Origin: Candidatus Phycosocius spiralis
GTDB taxonomy: Bacteria > Pseudomonadota > Alphaproteobacteria > Caulobacterales > Aquidulcibacteraceae
DNA: 64,000 nucleotides
Direction: 5' to 3'
NCBI RefSeq assembly: GCF_030158815.1
Contig: NZ_BPFZ01000001.1
Location: 287,316 to 351,315 of the forward strand
Below, one piece after another: positions 42,768 through 52,924 of the stretch. The notes beneath the pieces are model-generated. The model saw nothing but the letters and a program-made list of their open reading frames with translations, made no database searches and was not told the DNA's origin. Position numbers and translations under genes: made by a program. Within the stretch, counting starts at the first letter, position 1; every line of letters begins with the position of its first letter.

Positions 42768-43415
42768 TCAATCTCCCTCTTTTCCAACCACGATCAAGTT
42801 ACGGAATTGTGGGCTGTTGGCAAATTGGTGAATATGGGTTTTGAATACTTCGTTGAACAAACCTCCTGCCCCACCTTTGGTAAAATGTGCTTGCTCGATC
42901 CCGCCTCGGCTTACTATGGCCACCACAACACGACGCTGCTGGCGTGAATAAATTTGCCACTCCATAGCCAGTTCAATATCACCCTTAATCTGGTCAAAAT
43001 CACCAAATGAAGCCCAAGCTGCGCATAATTTGGCACTGGCTTCAACAATCGTCGCACCGATTAGATAGTCTGCTGCTACACGATCAGGTTCGTCAAACAG
43101 GCGATCATTGCGTGCAATGACGCTGAAACCAGCTTTTTCTAGTTCGGTTTGAAACACAGTGGTAAATGAGTCCTTATCCATCCTGATCTTGCCTTCATCC
43201 CAGACAAGTGGCTGAAACGGGCCACACAATAGACCGGCCTTGATCTTGCCCCACACTTGACCTTTGGGGATCGAAAAAGTGAACTTGGAAAAAGCAATGT
43301 GGCGACTTTGGCCATCAGCTGGTAATGGTATAAGTTCCGTTTGAGGTGATACCACAATTTCCCGCGCCTTGACGAAAGATGGAACCATTAACCACAAGGC
43401 CATCACAACAGACAA
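42768..43415 (-). CDS. exported protein of unknown function
   Basis: A 215-codon frame opening with a hydrophobic export signal (SVVMALWLMVPSFVKA) and a mature part with no motif I can name. Features are FTFSIPKGQVWGKIKAGLLC, an alpha/beta-looking centre (VAADYLIGATIVEASAKLC) and a C-terminal IVSRGGIEQAHFTKGG. The only start in the signal region is a TTG at 43415. In the same frame, nine codons further upstream, lies ISKARRFIP preceded by AGGA, which would supply the usual basic N-terminus but begins with ATC, not a normal start. Either the real start codon is unusual or it has mutated. Downstream of pyrG, same strand. Confidence 0.6.
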   Translation of the reverse strand: MSVVMALWLMVPSFVKAREIVVSPQTELIPLPADGQSRHIAFSKFTFSIPKGQVWGKIKAGLLCGPFQPLVWDEGKIRMDKDSFTTVFQTELEKAGFSVIARNDRLFDEPDRVAADYLIGATIVEASAKLCAAWASFGDFDQIKGDIELAMEWQIYSRQQRRVVVAIVSRGGIEQAHFTKGGAGGLFNEVFKTHIHQFANSPQFRNLIVVGKEGD

Positions 43416-43519
43416 TGGAATAAAACGGCGCGCTTTTGAGATTGTTTATTCCTAAAAAAATAAGTTAGACCCCAATTTTAAGATCATTCCCTAACCCAAA
43501 AGTCAATGCAATTTAGCCA

Positions 43520-45157
43520 TCAAACCAAACGGCTTTGCACCAGAGCTGCTCGAACGAAGTCGGCAAACAAGGGATGAGGATCAAACGGGCGTGACTTGAG
43601 CTCAGGATGAAATTGCACACCAACAAACCAAGGATGATCCACCCGCTCTACAATTTCTGGTAAAATCCCATCGGGGGATACGCCCGAAAAAATCAGGCCA
43701 TGGGACTCCAATTGTGCGCGATAAGCCATATTAACTTCGTAGCGATGTCTGTGGCGCTCTTGAATGATTCGTGCGCCGCCATAGACACGGGATACAACAG
43801 AATCACTTTGTAATAGAGCCGGATAGGAACCAAGCCGCATGGTCCCGCCAAGATCGGTCTCTTCGCCGCGAATTTGGCGTTCATTGCCCTTAACCCACTC
43901 AGTCATCAGGCCAACTACCGCATTGGCCGTGGGGCCAAATTCACTTGATGATGCATCAGCAATGCCGACCTGATGGCGTGCCGCCTCAACACAAGCCATT
44001 TGCATGCCAAAACAAATGCCAAAAAAGGGTATCTGGCGTTCACGCGCAAATTGAACCGCCTTTATCTTACCCTCAGCACCAGAATCGCCGAAAGCGCCCG
44101 GCACTAAAATAGCATGCACCCCCTCCAGCTCTGCCTTGAGGGTCTCGTCATTGGCATCAAAGGCGCGCGCATCGATCCAATGAATATTGACTTTAACCCC
44201 ATTGGCCAGACCACCGTGGTGTAAGGCTTCTATAAGAGACTTATAGGCGTCCTTCATCGCGGTATATTTACCAACTACCGCTATCGTCACGTCGCCATCT
44301 GGGTTCCGAAGCTGTTTTGAGATCGCCTTCCATTTAGTGAGATCAGGTTCTGGCGCGTCATTTATACCAAATTGGGCCAAGACTTCGCGATCAAGGCCTT
44401 CGGAATGATAATCCAAAGGTACTTCATAAATATGAATAGAATCAAGTGCTTGAATTACTGAGCTGGCACGTACATTGGTAAATAAAGCAATTTTGCTCTT
44501 TTCTTCTTCTGGAATAGGGCGGTCACAGCGACAAATCAGAATATCTGGCTGGATGCCAATAGAACGTAATTCCTTGACACTATGCTGGGTTGGTTTGGTT
44601 TTCATTTCGCCAGCAGTTTGAATGTAAGGCATCAAGGTCAAATGAATATAAACCGCCTGTTGCGGCTCTAATTGTTGGCCCAATTGGCGGATGGCTTCAA
44701 AAAATGGTAGCCCCTCGATATCGCCAACAGTTCCCCCAATCTCGCACAATACAAAGTCAGCATCGCCAGCATCTGAGAGCACAAAGTCTTTTATCGCATT
44801 GGTCACATGGGGGATCACTTGAATTGTTGCGCCTAAAAACTCACCCTTGCGCTCTTTGGCGATGATCTCCTGATAAATGCGCCCAGTGGTTATATTATCT
44901 CCTTTCGCCGCTGAAACCCCGGTGAATCGTTCATAATGACCAAGATCAAGGTCGGTTTCAGCGCCATCATCGGTGACAAACACTTCCCCATGCTGGTAAG
45001 GGCTCATCGTACCAGGATCGACATTCAAATAAGGATCGAGTTTGCGCAGCCTCACTTGATAGCCACGTGCCTGCAACAGCGCGCCTAACGCGGCGGAAGC
45101 AATGCCTTTTCCGAGCGAGGAAACCACGCCCCCAGTGATGAACACATAACGGGTCAT
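43520..45157 (-). CDS. pyrG: PyrG, CTP synthase
   Basis: A 545-residue enzyme, exactly the E. coli length. The N-terminal synthetase domain has [20 protein letters not shown]. The C-terminal glutaminase has its nucleophile Cys in [14 protein letters not shown] and the His-Glu pair in [13 protein letters not shown]. It makes CTP from UTP and glutamine. The ATG at 45157 starts the conserved sequence; an in-frame start nine codons upstream is not needed. Downstream of secG on the same strand, as in many alphaproteobacteria. Confidence 0.97.
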   Translation of the reverse strand: MTRYVFITGGVVSSLGKGIASAALGALLQARGYQVRLRKLDPYLNVDPGTMSPYQHGEVFVTDDGAETDLDLGHYERFTGVSAAKGDNITTGRIYQEIIAKERKGEFLGATIQVIPHVTNAIKDFVLSDAGDADFVLCEIGGTVGDIEGLPFFEAIRQLGQQLEPQQAVYIHLTLMPYIQTAGEMKTKPTQHSVKELRSIGIQPDILICRCDRPIPEEEKSKIALFTNVRASSVIQALDSIHIYEVPLDYHSEGLDREVLAQFGINDAPEPDLTKWKAISKQLRNPDGDVTIAVVGKYTAMKDAYKSLIEALHHGGLANGVKVNIHWIDARAFDANDETLKAELEGVHAILVPGAFGDSGAEGKIKAVQFARERQIPFFGICFGMQMACVEAARHQVGIADASSSEFGPTANAVVGLMTEWVKGNERQIRGEETDLGGTMRLGSYPALLQSDSVVSRVYGGARIIQERHRHRYEVNMAYRAQLESHGLIFSGVSPDGILPEIVERVDHPWFVGVQFHPELKSRPFDPHPLFADFVRAALVQSRLV

Positions 45158-45223
45158 GGGTGGTCGTTCTAAGCCGCAACCCACGCCAAAGGGAAGAGGC
45201 TGAACTGGAAAGAATAGCCCAGT

Positions 45224-45287
45224 GTGTGCTTATTTTTTTGTGTGCTTATTTTTTTGTGTGCTTATTTTTTTGTGTGCTTATTTTTTT
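45224..45287. repeat. four tandem copies of a 16-bp unit at the secG 3' end
   Basis: The unit GTGTGCTTATTTTTTT (plus strand) is repeated four times without a mismatch. On the coding (minus) strand each unit reads AAAAAAATAAGCACAC, and the secG stop TAA lies in the first unit met, with three more copies downstream. The period is not a multiple of three. A slippage-prone repeat whose copy number may vary between strains. Confidence 0.92.
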
Positions 45288-45706
45288 TCTGGGGGTACGG
45301 GGCTGGGCTCAGCTGGGGCCGTAGGAATGCTGGGCGCTACAGCGCTGGAAGCTGGGATACCACTGGATGTCGGTGCGATCGTATTGGTAGCGATCGCCGG
45401 TAAGGATAAGTCGATGCTTTTTGTCGGCAGTCCGTCTTTCGTACGCCCTTCTTGCATTAAGGATTGGGTTGGCTTTGCGTCAGATTTGTTCATCATGGTC
45501 AAAGTTATACTGGTCACAAAGAATGCCAGACCCAACAAAGTGGTGGTACGGGTCATAAAATTGGTTGCAGAGCGACCAGATAACATGCTGGATGGGCCCC
45601 CACCCATGCCAAGCGCACCACCGCCCTCTGAACGTTGCAACAAGATAGCCCCGATCAAGCCAATACAAAGGAGAAGGTGCACGATGAGAACAGATTGGAT
45701 GAACAT
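45278..45706 (-). CDS. secG: SecG, preprotein translocase subunit
   Basis: A 142-residue protein with two transmembrane helices (SVLIVHLLLCIGLIGAILLQ and TTTLLGLAFFVTSITLTM) around the conserved RSEGGGALGMGGG loop. A Pro/Ser/Ala-rich C-terminal tail ends PVPPEKK. SecG eases SecA cycling on SecYE. The ATG at 45706 starts the first helix; the frame is open 11 codons further up. The stop codon is formed inside a 16-bp tandem repeat, so repeat changes could alter the last few residues. Confidence 0.94.
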   Translation of the reverse strand: MFIQSVLIVHLLLCIGLIGAILLQRSEGGGALGMGGGPSSMLSGRSATNFMTRTTTLLGLAFFVTSITLTMMNKSDAKPTQSLMQEGRTKDGLPTKSIDLSLPAIATNTIAPTSSGIPASSAVAPSIPTAPAEPSPVPPEKK

Positions 45707-45781
45707 GTGATTTAACCAAAGTGAAGGAAGCGGCCCCACAAGGATGCCGTGATGGCTATGTTGCTCTTTTGAACCTAAACA

Positions 45782-46762
45782 TCAAGACGCGATCGACAGC
45801 GCCAATGCCTGTCGACGTTTCACCTTATCGGTGGCATTATTTAACCGATCGCGGACTTTGACCAAAGTCCTGTCGAGTTCAGCCCTAAACGCTTCTCCGC
45901 CTTCTGCAGCATAAGCCACAAACAAGGCCATGGCCAATTGCCGCGTTAATTTAGCATTTTCAACCCGATCGACACTTGGTGTGCTGGTTCGTGCCGCAAC
46001 ATTTTCCAAAATCACCGCAATCTCATGGACTTCTTCTTTATCAAGACGTTTGGCAGCGCGAACTAATTCAGCGGCACTCTCCAAAAGGTCAACGACAAAT
46101 CCAGAATTTGGATCGCCGCGTCCTTGGGACTGAATAACGACTTCAGCAGCCATGGCAATACGTCTTGCCAATTTGGATAGTCGTTCTTGGTCAACCTTAA
46201 GCCGCGAAGCCGAAAGCCGCTTTGCCTGTTCAACAGTATCATAAATGGGCAAAACAATTCGATCTCGCAAGAAATTTGGCGGATGAAACCTGTCTGGATT
46301 CATTTGATTGCGTGAGGATAACCCACGGTCTGGCCCGACATAGTCAGATGTAACCACAAATTGCTTGCGTCCAATAATGAGGGCACGGATGCGATCTAAA
46401 GCCTGACTTGTGGAAAAGGGACGCAACAATACATCATCACACCCGACATTCATCAAGTCTGCAACTAGATTGGCTGATCCTGCCCAAAGGGTTGCGATAA
46501 TCGGGACAAAAGGATTGACCCCAAGTTCCCCTAATCTTTGTGCGCGTAACATTTTGACAATTGCGTCGTTTGGATCAGTTGCATCCACCATAAGCAAAGC
46601 AACATCAACGTCCTTAAGTCTGCGTGTAAGCTCAAACTGACAAGTCATGCCCTCAATGCTGCGAAACCCGATCCCGTGCATAACTGAGCGGGTAAGCAAC
46701 ATGTTTCCGCGGATTGGATCATAAATAACCACGGGCGCTAATGCAAATTTCTGCCTGTCCAA
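45782..46762 (-). CDS. receiver-domain (response-regulator-like) protein
   Basis: A 326-residue protein. Residues 10-135 look like a degenerate CheY receiver: VVIYDPIRGNMLLTRSVM at the start, a central LLMVDATDP, and GCDDVLLRPFS where the conserved Lys of a true receiver would be (here Arg). The rest is helical, with RLSKLARRIAMAAEVVIQ and a Lys/Arg-rich end, without a known DNA-binding motif. A CheY-like or flagellar-accessory role is possible but not shown. The start is a TTG (46762) without a clear ribosome site, so the true N-terminus is unsure. Between tpiA and secG, same strand. Confidence 0.65.
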   Translation of the reverse strand: MDRQKFALAPVVIYDPIRGNMLLTRSVMHGIGFRSIEGMTCQFELTRRLKDVDVALLMVDATDPNDAIVKMLRAQRLGELGVNPFVPIIATLWAGSANLVADLMNVGCDDVLLRPFSTSQALDRIRALIIGRKQFVVTSDYVGPDRGLSSRNQMNPDRFHPPNFLRDRIVLPIYDTVEQAKRLSASRLKVDQERLSKLARRIAMAAEVVIQSQGRGDPNSGFVVDLLESAAELVRAAKRLDKEEVHEIAVILENVAARTSTPSVDRVENAKLTRQLAMALFVAYAAEGGEAFRAELDRTLVKVRDRLNNATDKVKRRQALALSIAS

Positions 46763-46831
46763 TCGATTTCACCCCCCCAACTAGGGTGAAGGTAGATGAC
46801 TGCGAGTTTCCAATGGGTTACAGAGTTAGGT

Positions 46832-47575
46832 TTAATTGCATACTTCATTCAAAATACTAAGAAAACTCGCAGCTGTGAGACTAGCCCCCCCCACCAAAGC
46901 ACCATCAATATGGTTAAGTTTTACTAAATCGCTTATGTTGTTTTGGGTTACCGAGCCACCATAGAGTAAGCGCACTGAGTTAACCTTGTTTCCCAATCGT
47001 GTTTCAAGAAAAGAAAAAATGGCTTGATACATGGATGATAAGTCGGCAAGGCTGGGCACAAGACCCGTGCCAACGGCCCATATGGGTTCATAAGCGATAA
47101 TGATTTGAGCATTTGACCCTAATTCAGGTAACGAAGCTTGAAGTTGCCCCAATACATAGGATTCAGCTTGGCCCACATCGCGTTGGGATCTATGTTCCCC
47201 AATACAAAGGATTGGAACCAAACCGACCTCTATGGCCGTTTGGGCTTTCCGTTGAACAAGCATGCTGGTTTCATGATGATTTTGTCTACGTTCCGAATGA
47301 CCAACTATGACATAATGTGCGCCTGCGTCCTTGATCATGGCCGCGGATATATCGCCAGTATAGGCCCCAAAGTGTTCGACATGACAGTCTTGGCCGCCTG
47401 TCAACAGGGGTGTGCCGGCCACATGATGCGACAATGTACGTAATAAAGTAGCGGGGGGGCATAGCGCCAATTGGATGCCTTGTTGTAAAGCAGCTTCGGC
47501 GGCTGCTGCAATGGTTTCAGCCTCCCCTAAGGCCGTAGCGAGACCATTCATCTTCCAATTGCCAATCAATAACAC
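46832..47575 (-). CDS. tpiA: TpiA, triosephosphate isomerase
   Basis: A 247-residue TIM barrel. The catalytic Lys lies in IGNWKMNG, the catalytic His in VIVGHSERR and the catalytic Glu in AYEPIWAVGTG. LLYGGSV and DGALVGGASL form the phosphate-binding loops. It interconverts DHAP and GAP in glycolysis. The start is a GTG at 47575 directly after an in-frame TGA, with AGGAG nine bases upstream, so the unusual start is well supported. Divergent from ppiD. Confidence 0.97.
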   Translation of the reverse strand: MLLIGNWKMNGLATALGEAETIAAAAEAALQQGIQLALCPPATLLRTLSHHVAGTPLLTGGQDCHVEHFGAYTGDISAAMIKDAGAHYVIVGHSERRQNHHETSMLVQRKAQTAIEVGLVPILCIGEHRSQRDVGQAESYVLGQLQASLPELGSNAQIIIAYEPIWAVGTGLVPSLADLSSMYQAIFSFLETRLGNKVNSVRLLYGGSVTQNNISDLVKLNHIDGALVGGASLTAASFLSILNEVCN

Positions 47576-47808
47576 TCACCCATGCTCCTTCGATACATTG
47601 CTCAGGCCAAGTTACATAACTCACCTTGGTTTGGGATTAGAAGTGGGCAAACAAGAAAGCAATTCCCACGTTCACATTGTCTAAAAACCATGCTTGGCTG
47701 ATCGTCCAATGCGGCGCTGCCCGTGGCTGATGCAGGGCTTACCTTGCTCAGCTTCTCAACGATCCTTATGCTAGAGTTTCACTGACCCACATCGTTTCAG
47801 GATCACCC

Positions 47809-49752
47809 ATGCTTAATGCGTTTAGAAAATTTGCCCGTTCTTGGGTGTCTGCCGTTCTGATAGGCCTTTTGGTCATCTCTTTTGGCATTTGGGGTATGAA
47901 TGATATATTCAAATCTGGCCCTACAGATGGAGTAGCAAAAGTTGCAGGTGAAACGATTTCTCAAGCTGATTATCGTGCCGAATTTGACCGCTTGCTCAAA
48001 CAGGCCAAAGCAGAATCTAAACGCGATATCACTCTTGAAGATGCGCGCAAAGAAGGGTTGGATAAAGCAGTATTGGAGCGCATGGTCGACGAACGCGCTT
48101 TTGCTGCTTGGACTAAAAACTTAGGACTTATGCCCGCGACTTCGGTTATTCAAAAAGAAATTTCGCGTATTCCTGCCTTTCAAAACCCGATTACCCGCCG
48201 CTTTAGTCCGGAAAGCTATCAAACCACTTTAAGTGAAATTGGCTTCACAGCTATCGAGTTTGAACAAAAAGCCCGTACCGATTTGGCGCGTCAGAGCCTG
48301 TTTTTGGCCGCGAGCTCTGCTTTGAAGGCACCGCGCGTTTTTGCCAGCCAAACCTTGGCCTTTGGAACTGAGCGGCGATTGGTGACCTTAGTGCCTATGC
48401 CTGCTTCATTAGTTGGTGAACCTCACCACCCAACTGACGCGCAGCTCACTTCCTTGTATAACGAGATGCGCCCCCAATTGACTAGACCAGAAATGCGCAG
48501 TGTGACTTTGGCACTTGCAAGTCTTGGCGACTTTGAAGCTAAGGCAAAAGTCGATGAAGCCGAAGTATTGGCACAGTTCAACCGCACTAAAGACCGTCTA
48601 TCTACCCCGGCTAAACGAACCATAGTTCAATTGGTTGCACCTGATCGTGGGAAGGCCGATCAAGCAGCCGCGCGTCTGCGTACTGGGGAAGATCCTGCAA
48701 TCATTGCGAAAAGTCTTGCCCTGCCTGCACCCATCAATATGGTCAAAGTGTCCCAAACCGGTGTAACTGACGTTAATGTTGGCCAGGCCGCATTCGCAAT
48801 GTCCTCCGGTGAGGTCCAAGTGATCCAAGCAAAGCTTCAACCTTTTGCCGCGGTTAAAGTAACAGAGATTATACCTGGTAAAGAAGTCAGTTTTGCCGAA
48901 GCGGCAGTTGAGATTCGTGCCAAATTGCGCCGAGCGGCGGCAGGGGAATTGATGACCGACGCGACTGAAGCTTTTGATAAAGTCCTTTCTCAGGGTGGAA
49001 ATCTTGAAGCCGCCGCCGCCAAATCGGGCTTTAAGATTGTCAAAATCAAAGACTTTGTTGCTGATGGTCGCTCAATCTTGACTGGACAACCTGTTCCAGA
49101 ATTTGTCGAAGCCCCCAGTCTGTTGCGCGATAGTTTTAGTGGTGCACAAGGCGATACTACAGATTTGGTCTCAATCCCGGGCGAAAAATATGCGGCTTTG
49201 CGTATCGACACAATTACACCAGCTGCCCCACCCCCTTTTGAGGCCATACGAGTTGGGTTAGTGTCTGAATGGATGCGCCGTGATATGCGCCAGCGTGCAC
49301 AAATTAAAGCCGATGAGCTATTAAATGAAGCGAAAAAAACCTCATTAGAATCTGTTGCTGCCAAGTTTAAACTTCCACTAGCCCGGCAAAATGAGCCCTT
49401 GTTGCGAGGTCAAGGTGGTGCAAGCCTTTCGCAAGCAGTCTTTAGTGCCAAAAAAGGCGACATCATCATCGCACCAGCGGGAAACAATGTTGAATTTGTT
49501 TTGGTGCGCATAGATGAAATCCTTCGTGATGAAGATGCAACTGTTCCAGGGCGTATGCGTGAGGCTGAAACTGCCGTTCAGGCCAGTATCCAGCGTGATG
49601 TGATCGCTTCACTCGAACGCGTGGCGCGCGAGCGTGCGAAAGCTGAACTCTATCCTAAAATGGTTGGCCGGGCGCTGGGTGAATCAGCCGATGCTACACC
49701 CACCTCGGAAAAAACCAAACCACCAGCGCCTGTGTCAAACAAGACACCGTAG
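47809..49752 (+). CDS. ppiD: PpiD-like membrane-anchored peptidyl-prolyl isomerase/chaperone
   Basis: A 647-residue protein. An N-terminal transmembrane anchor (SWVSAVLIGLLVISFGIWGM) precedes a SurA-N-like chaperone region (KVAGETISQADYRAEFDRLL and following). A central parvulin-like domain (about residues 260-370) and a second helical chaperone region follow, with a Pro-rich tail. It folds proteins emerging from the Sec channel on the periplasmic side. AGGA precedes the ATG. trpE starts six bases after its stop, so the trp genes are probably transcribed from the promoter ahead of this gene. Confidence 0.9.
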   Translation: MLNAFRKFARSWVSAVLIGLLVISFGIWGMNDIFKSGPTDGVAKVAGETISQADYRAEFDRLLKQAKAESKRDITLEDARKEGLDKAVLERMVDERAFAAWTKNLGLMPATSVIQKEISRIPAFQNPITRRFSPESYQTTLSEIGFTAIEFEQKARTDLARQSLFLAASSALKAPRVFASQTLAFGTERRLVTLVPMPASLVGEPHHPTDAQLTSLYNEMRPQLTRPEMRSVTLALASLGDFEAKAKVDEAEVLAQFNRTKDRLSTPAKRTIVQLVAPDRGKADQAAARLRTGEDPAIIAKSLALPAPINMVKVSQTGVTDVNVGQAAFAMSSGEVQVIQAKLQPFAAVKVTEIIPGKEVSFAEAAVEIRAKLRRAAAGELMTDATEAFDKVLSQGGNLEAAAAKSGFKIVKIKDFVADGRSILTGQPVPEFVEAPSLLRDSFSGAQGDTTDLVSIPGEKYAALRIDTITPAAPPPFEAIRVGLVSEWMRRDMRQRAQIKADELLNEAKKTSLESVAAKFKLPLARQNEPLLRGQGGASLSQAVFSAKKGDIIIAPAGNNVEFVLVRIDEILRDEDATVPGRMREAETAVQASIQRDVIASLERVARERAKAELYPKMVGRALGESADATPTSEKTKPPAPVSNKTP

Positions 49753-49758
49753 ATTATT

Positions 49759-51321
49759 GTGCTTGAGATTATACCAGGTTTTGAAACTTTCAAAGCAGCC
49801 TATGATCAAGGTCGCGGTCTACCCCTATATGCCAAGCGGATCGATGACCTTGAAACACCGGTCTCGGCCTTAGCAAAGCTTGGGGCAGATCGACTGGGTT
49901 CTTGCTTGTTTGAAAGTGTTGAAGGCGGAGAAACACGAGGACGCTATTCCATTGTAGCTTGCGACCCCGATTTGATCTATAAGGTAGGCACCAATGGGGC
50001 GGCGATTGCGCCTGTTGACGAGGCCGGTAGGATAGGTGCTTATCAAACCTTGACAGCTGCACCCATTGACGCCCTAAGGCAATTGTTGACGCAAAGCGCT
50101 CTTGATTTTCCAGCTGACCTTCCCCCACCAGCAGCCGGCATTTTTGGCTATTTAGCCTATGAGACGGTGCGCCATGTTGAACGGATACCGGCAACCAAAC
50201 CTGATCCCATCGACATTCCCGAAGCCATGCTGGTTCGACCCCGATTGGTGATTGTGTTTGATGGAGTCTGCCAAGAATTATACTTGGTGACACCGGTACG
50301 CCCCCATAATGGCCTTGATGCAAGGGCGGCCTATGAAAAAGGGCGCGAACGTTTGGAGAAAACTTGGCACATTTTAGATGGGCCAAGCCCCCTTAAAGTC
50401 CCATCACCTCAAGCAAAGCCAAGTCCGTTGGGTTCGCCAACTGCGAATATGACACCCGAAGCCTTTATGGAGAAGGTGCAGACGGCCAAAGAATATATCC
50501 GAGCAGGTGATGTATTTCAGGTAGTTCCAAGTCAGCGGTTCTCAGCGCCTTATGCGGGTACTGCCGTTTCGCTTTACCGATCGCTCCGGCGTACCAATCC
50601 GTCACCCTTTTTATTTTTATTGCGCATGGACGGGTTTGAACTCATTGGCTCAAGCCCAGAAATTCTGGTGCGACTGCGCGATGGAATTGTGACCATGCGA
50701 CCGATTGCAGGAACTAGACCGCGTGGGCAAACCTTTGAACTCGATCAAGTCATGGCCGAAGAATTATTGAACGACCCCAAAGAGCGCGCAGAGCATCTGA
50801 TGCTACTTGATCTTGGACGCAATGATGTTGGACGGGTCTCACGCAGCAAACGACGCACCTATAAAGCCGATATGGGGCGCAACCAAGCTGGTGTACAAGT
50901 AACAGAAAACTTTAAGATTGAGCGCTATAGTCATGTTATGCATATAGTTTCCAATGTTGAGGGTTGCCTAAAACCTGGCCTTGATGCACTTGATGCTCTC
51001 TTAGCAGGATTTCCAGCGGGTACGGTTTCAGGGGCACCAAAGATTAGGGCTATGGAGATTATCGCCGAATTAGAACCCCATGGTCGCGGCGTTTATGGGG
51101 GTGGAATTGGCTATTTTTCAGCAGGCGGCGATATGGATCTTTGCATTGGGTTGCGTACCGGAGTTCTCAAAGACGGAATCCTGCATGCGCAAGCTGGAGC
51201 CGGGGTCGTATTGGATTCCATTCCCTTCAATGAGCACCAAGAATGTGTGCACAAGGCGCAAGCCTTGTTGCGTGCGGCCGAAGATGCGGGGCGTTATGAC
51301 CAAGGGGATTTCCAAACATGA
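49759..51321 (+). CDS. trpE: TrpE, anthranilate synthase component I
   Basis: A 520-residue chorismate-binding enzyme. The N-terminal tryptophan feedback region has LFESVEGGETRGRYS. Catalytic motifs are IAGTRPRGQTFELD, LLDLGRNDVGRVS, VSGAPKIRAMEI and the C-terminal GAGVVLDSIPFNEHQE. It makes anthranilate from chorismate with TrpG. The start is a GTG (49759) six bases after ppiD. No leader peptide or attenuator fits in that gap. Confidence 0.96.
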   Translation: MLEIIPGFETFKAAYDQGRGLPLYAKRIDDLETPVSALAKLGADRLGSCLFESVEGGETRGRYSIVACDPDLIYKVGTNGAAIAPVDEAGRIGAYQTLTAAPIDALRQLLTQSALDFPADLPPPAAGIFGYLAYETVRHVERIPATKPDPIDIPEAMLVRPRLVIVFDGVCQELYLVTPVRPHNGLDARAAYEKGRERLEKTWHILDGPSPLKVPSPQAKPSPLGSPTANMTPEAFMEKVQTAKEYIRAGDVFQVVPSQRFSAPYAGTAVSLYRSLRRTNPSPFLFLLRMDGFELIGSSPEILVRLRDGIVTMRPIAGTRPRGQTFELDQVMAEELLNDPKERAEHLMLLDLGRNDVGRVSRSKRRTYKADMGRNQAGVQVTENFKIERYSHVMHIVSNVEGCLKPGLDALDALLAGFPAGTVSGAPKIRAMEIIAELEPHGRGVYGGGIGYFSAGGDMDLCIGLRTGVLKDGILHAQAGAGVVLDSIPFNEHQECVHKAQALLRAAEDAGRYDQGDFQT

Positions 51322-51902
51322 AAATCCTTTTAATCGATAATTACGATAGCTTCACTTACAATCTTGTGCATTATGTAGAGGAATTAGGTGCCTCAACCAC
51401 GGTGGTGCGCAATGATGTACTCAGCGTTGAAGAGGCGCTCGCTCAAGCTGGCGATGGCATAATTTTATCTCCCGGCCCCTGTACACCCAACGAAGCCGGA
51501 ATCTGCTTAGCGCTGATCAAAGCAGCACCACATCATCTGCCCTTAATGGGCGTATGCCTTGGCTACCAAGCCATCGGTCAAGCCTATGGTGGTAAAATCG
51601 TTCGCGCGAAGTCAATTATGCATGGCAAAACCTCCACCATACATCATGCCAATACTGGCCTATTTGCTGGCCTGCCTGACCAATTTGTGGTAGCACGCTA
51701 CCACTCACTTGCCATTGAACCTGAAAGCTTGCCGCCAGTTCTCAGACAGGACGCTTGGACCGATGATGGCGAAATCATGGGTATAAGCCACCGTGAAAAG
51801 CCGGTTTATGGTGTATTATTTCACCCTGAAAGCATTGCTTCAGAACAGGGTCACGCCATTATTGACCGTTTTTTGACCCGAGCAAGAGCTGCCAAATCAT
51901 GA
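51318..51902 (+). CDS. trpG: TrpG, anthranilate synthase glutamine amidotransferase
   Basis: A 194-residue class-I amidotransferase. The oxyanion and nucleophile segments are LSPGPCTPNEAG and GVCLGYQAIGQAYGG (Cys near residue 77), and the catalytic His-Glu pair lies in VLFHPESI. It releases ammonia from glutamine for TrpE. Its ATG overlaps the trpE stop, and its stop overlaps trpD, so the three are made in step. Confidence 0.96.
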   Translation: MKILLIDNYDSFTYNLVHYVEELGASTTVVRNDVLSVEEALAQAGDGIILSPGPCTPNEAGICLALIKAAPHHLPLMGVCLGYQAIGQAYGGKIVRAKSIMHGKTSTIHHANTGLFAGLPDQFVVARYHSLAIEPESLPPVLRQDAWTDDGEIMGISHREKPVYGVLFHPESIASEQGHAIIDRFLTRARAAKS

Positions 51903-52924
51903 GCGATCCATTACGGGCTCTTTTGGCCATCATGCATGAAGGCCGCAAACTTAGACCTAACCAGTTAGAGGCAGCCTTTCGCACGCTCTTAAATGGTGAA
52001 GCCAGCGCAGCCCAGATTGGCGCTTTCTTAATGGGTCTAGAGCGCCAAACTGTGGATCAAGCCATAATTACAGCCGGTGCGCGCGCCATGCGAGCAGCTA
52101 TGACCCCAGTCAAGGCCAATAGACCCTGCATTGATGTATGCGGAACCGGTGGCGATGGCGCGCATAGTTTGAATATATCTACGGCTGTTGCTTTTGTTCT
52201 AGCAGGTGGCGGACAGGTGGTGGCCAAGCACGGCAACCGGGCGATGAGCTCACAATCAGGGGCGGCTGATGTTCTTGAGGCGCTCGGCGTTAATCTAGCG
52301 CTAAGTCCCATCGCCTGCGCCCAAGCATTAAATGAGATTGGTATCGCCTTTTTGTTTGCACAGGTCCATCACCCAGCCATGGTTTATGTAAGTAGTGCGC
52401 GGAAAGAATTAGGCTTTAAGACCATTTTTAATCTTTTAGGCCCCCTTTCAAACCCTGCGGGCGCTCAGCGCCAGTTGATTGGTGTCTATAGCCCCCATAT
52501 GTCATTACCCATGGCGGAGGCTTTGAGGGAAATGGGCAGTCAGAGCGCATGGATCGTGCATGGTGCTGGCGGTTTGGATGAGGTTTCCTTATCTGGAGCC
52601 AGTTTGGTAACAGCGTTAAATGATGGTGCCATCGAAACCTTTGAAGTTCATCCAAATGATTTGGGTCTTGCGACCGTGCCGGTTGCGGCGCTACGTGGCG
52701 GGAATGCCCACGAAAACGCGGTTCAATTGCTTGATTTATTGAAGGGTCAAGTGGGGCCTTATCGTGACATTGTTTTGTTGAACGCAGCCGCAGCCCTTTG
52801 TGCTGTAGGTGCCACTAGTGAACTTAAAGTGGGCTATGACATGGCTAGGACTAGCTTGGATCAGGGCCATGCTCTTGCAAAGCTTGATGCACTGATCTCC
52901 TTTACAACCAAGAACCGCGCATAA
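51899..52924 (+). CDS. trpD: TrpD, anthranilate phosphoribosyltransferase
   Basis: A 341-residue enzyme with the PRPP-binding [17 protein letters not shown] near residue 80. The second conserved segment is [20 protein letters not shown], and a later one is [12 protein letters not shown]. It adds the phosphoribosyl group to anthranilate. Four-base overlap with trpG; its TAA shares one base with the trpC ATG (TAATG). Confidence 0.97.
   Translation: MSDPLRALLAIMHEGRKLRPNQLEAAFRTLLNGEASAAQIGAFLMGLERQTVDQAIITAGARAMRAAMTPVKANRPCIDVCGTGGDGAHSLNISTAVAFVLAGGGQVVAKHGNRAMSSQSGAADVLEALGVNLALSPIACAQALNEIGIAFLFAQVHHPAMVYVSSARKELGFKTIFNLLGPLSNPAGAQRQLIGVYSPHMSLPMAEALREMGSQSAWIVHGAGGLDEVSLSGASLVTALNDGAIETFEVHPNDLGLATVPVAALRGGNAHENAVQLLDLLKGQVGPYRDIVLLNAAAALCAVGATSELKVGYDMARTSLDQGHALAKLDALISFTTKNRA

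Noticed and set aside
45224..45287. tandem repeat as CRISPR
   Set aside because: The units are contiguous with no spacers; it is a simple tandem repeat.
45222..45710. 162-codon plus-strand frame over secG
   Set aside because: It begins within the 16-bp repeat (FFV, FFC, FFL type stretches) and is antisense to a real gene.
49745..49765. trp attenuator or leader peptide upstream of trpE
   Set aside because: Only six bases separate ppiD from trpE; there is no room for one.
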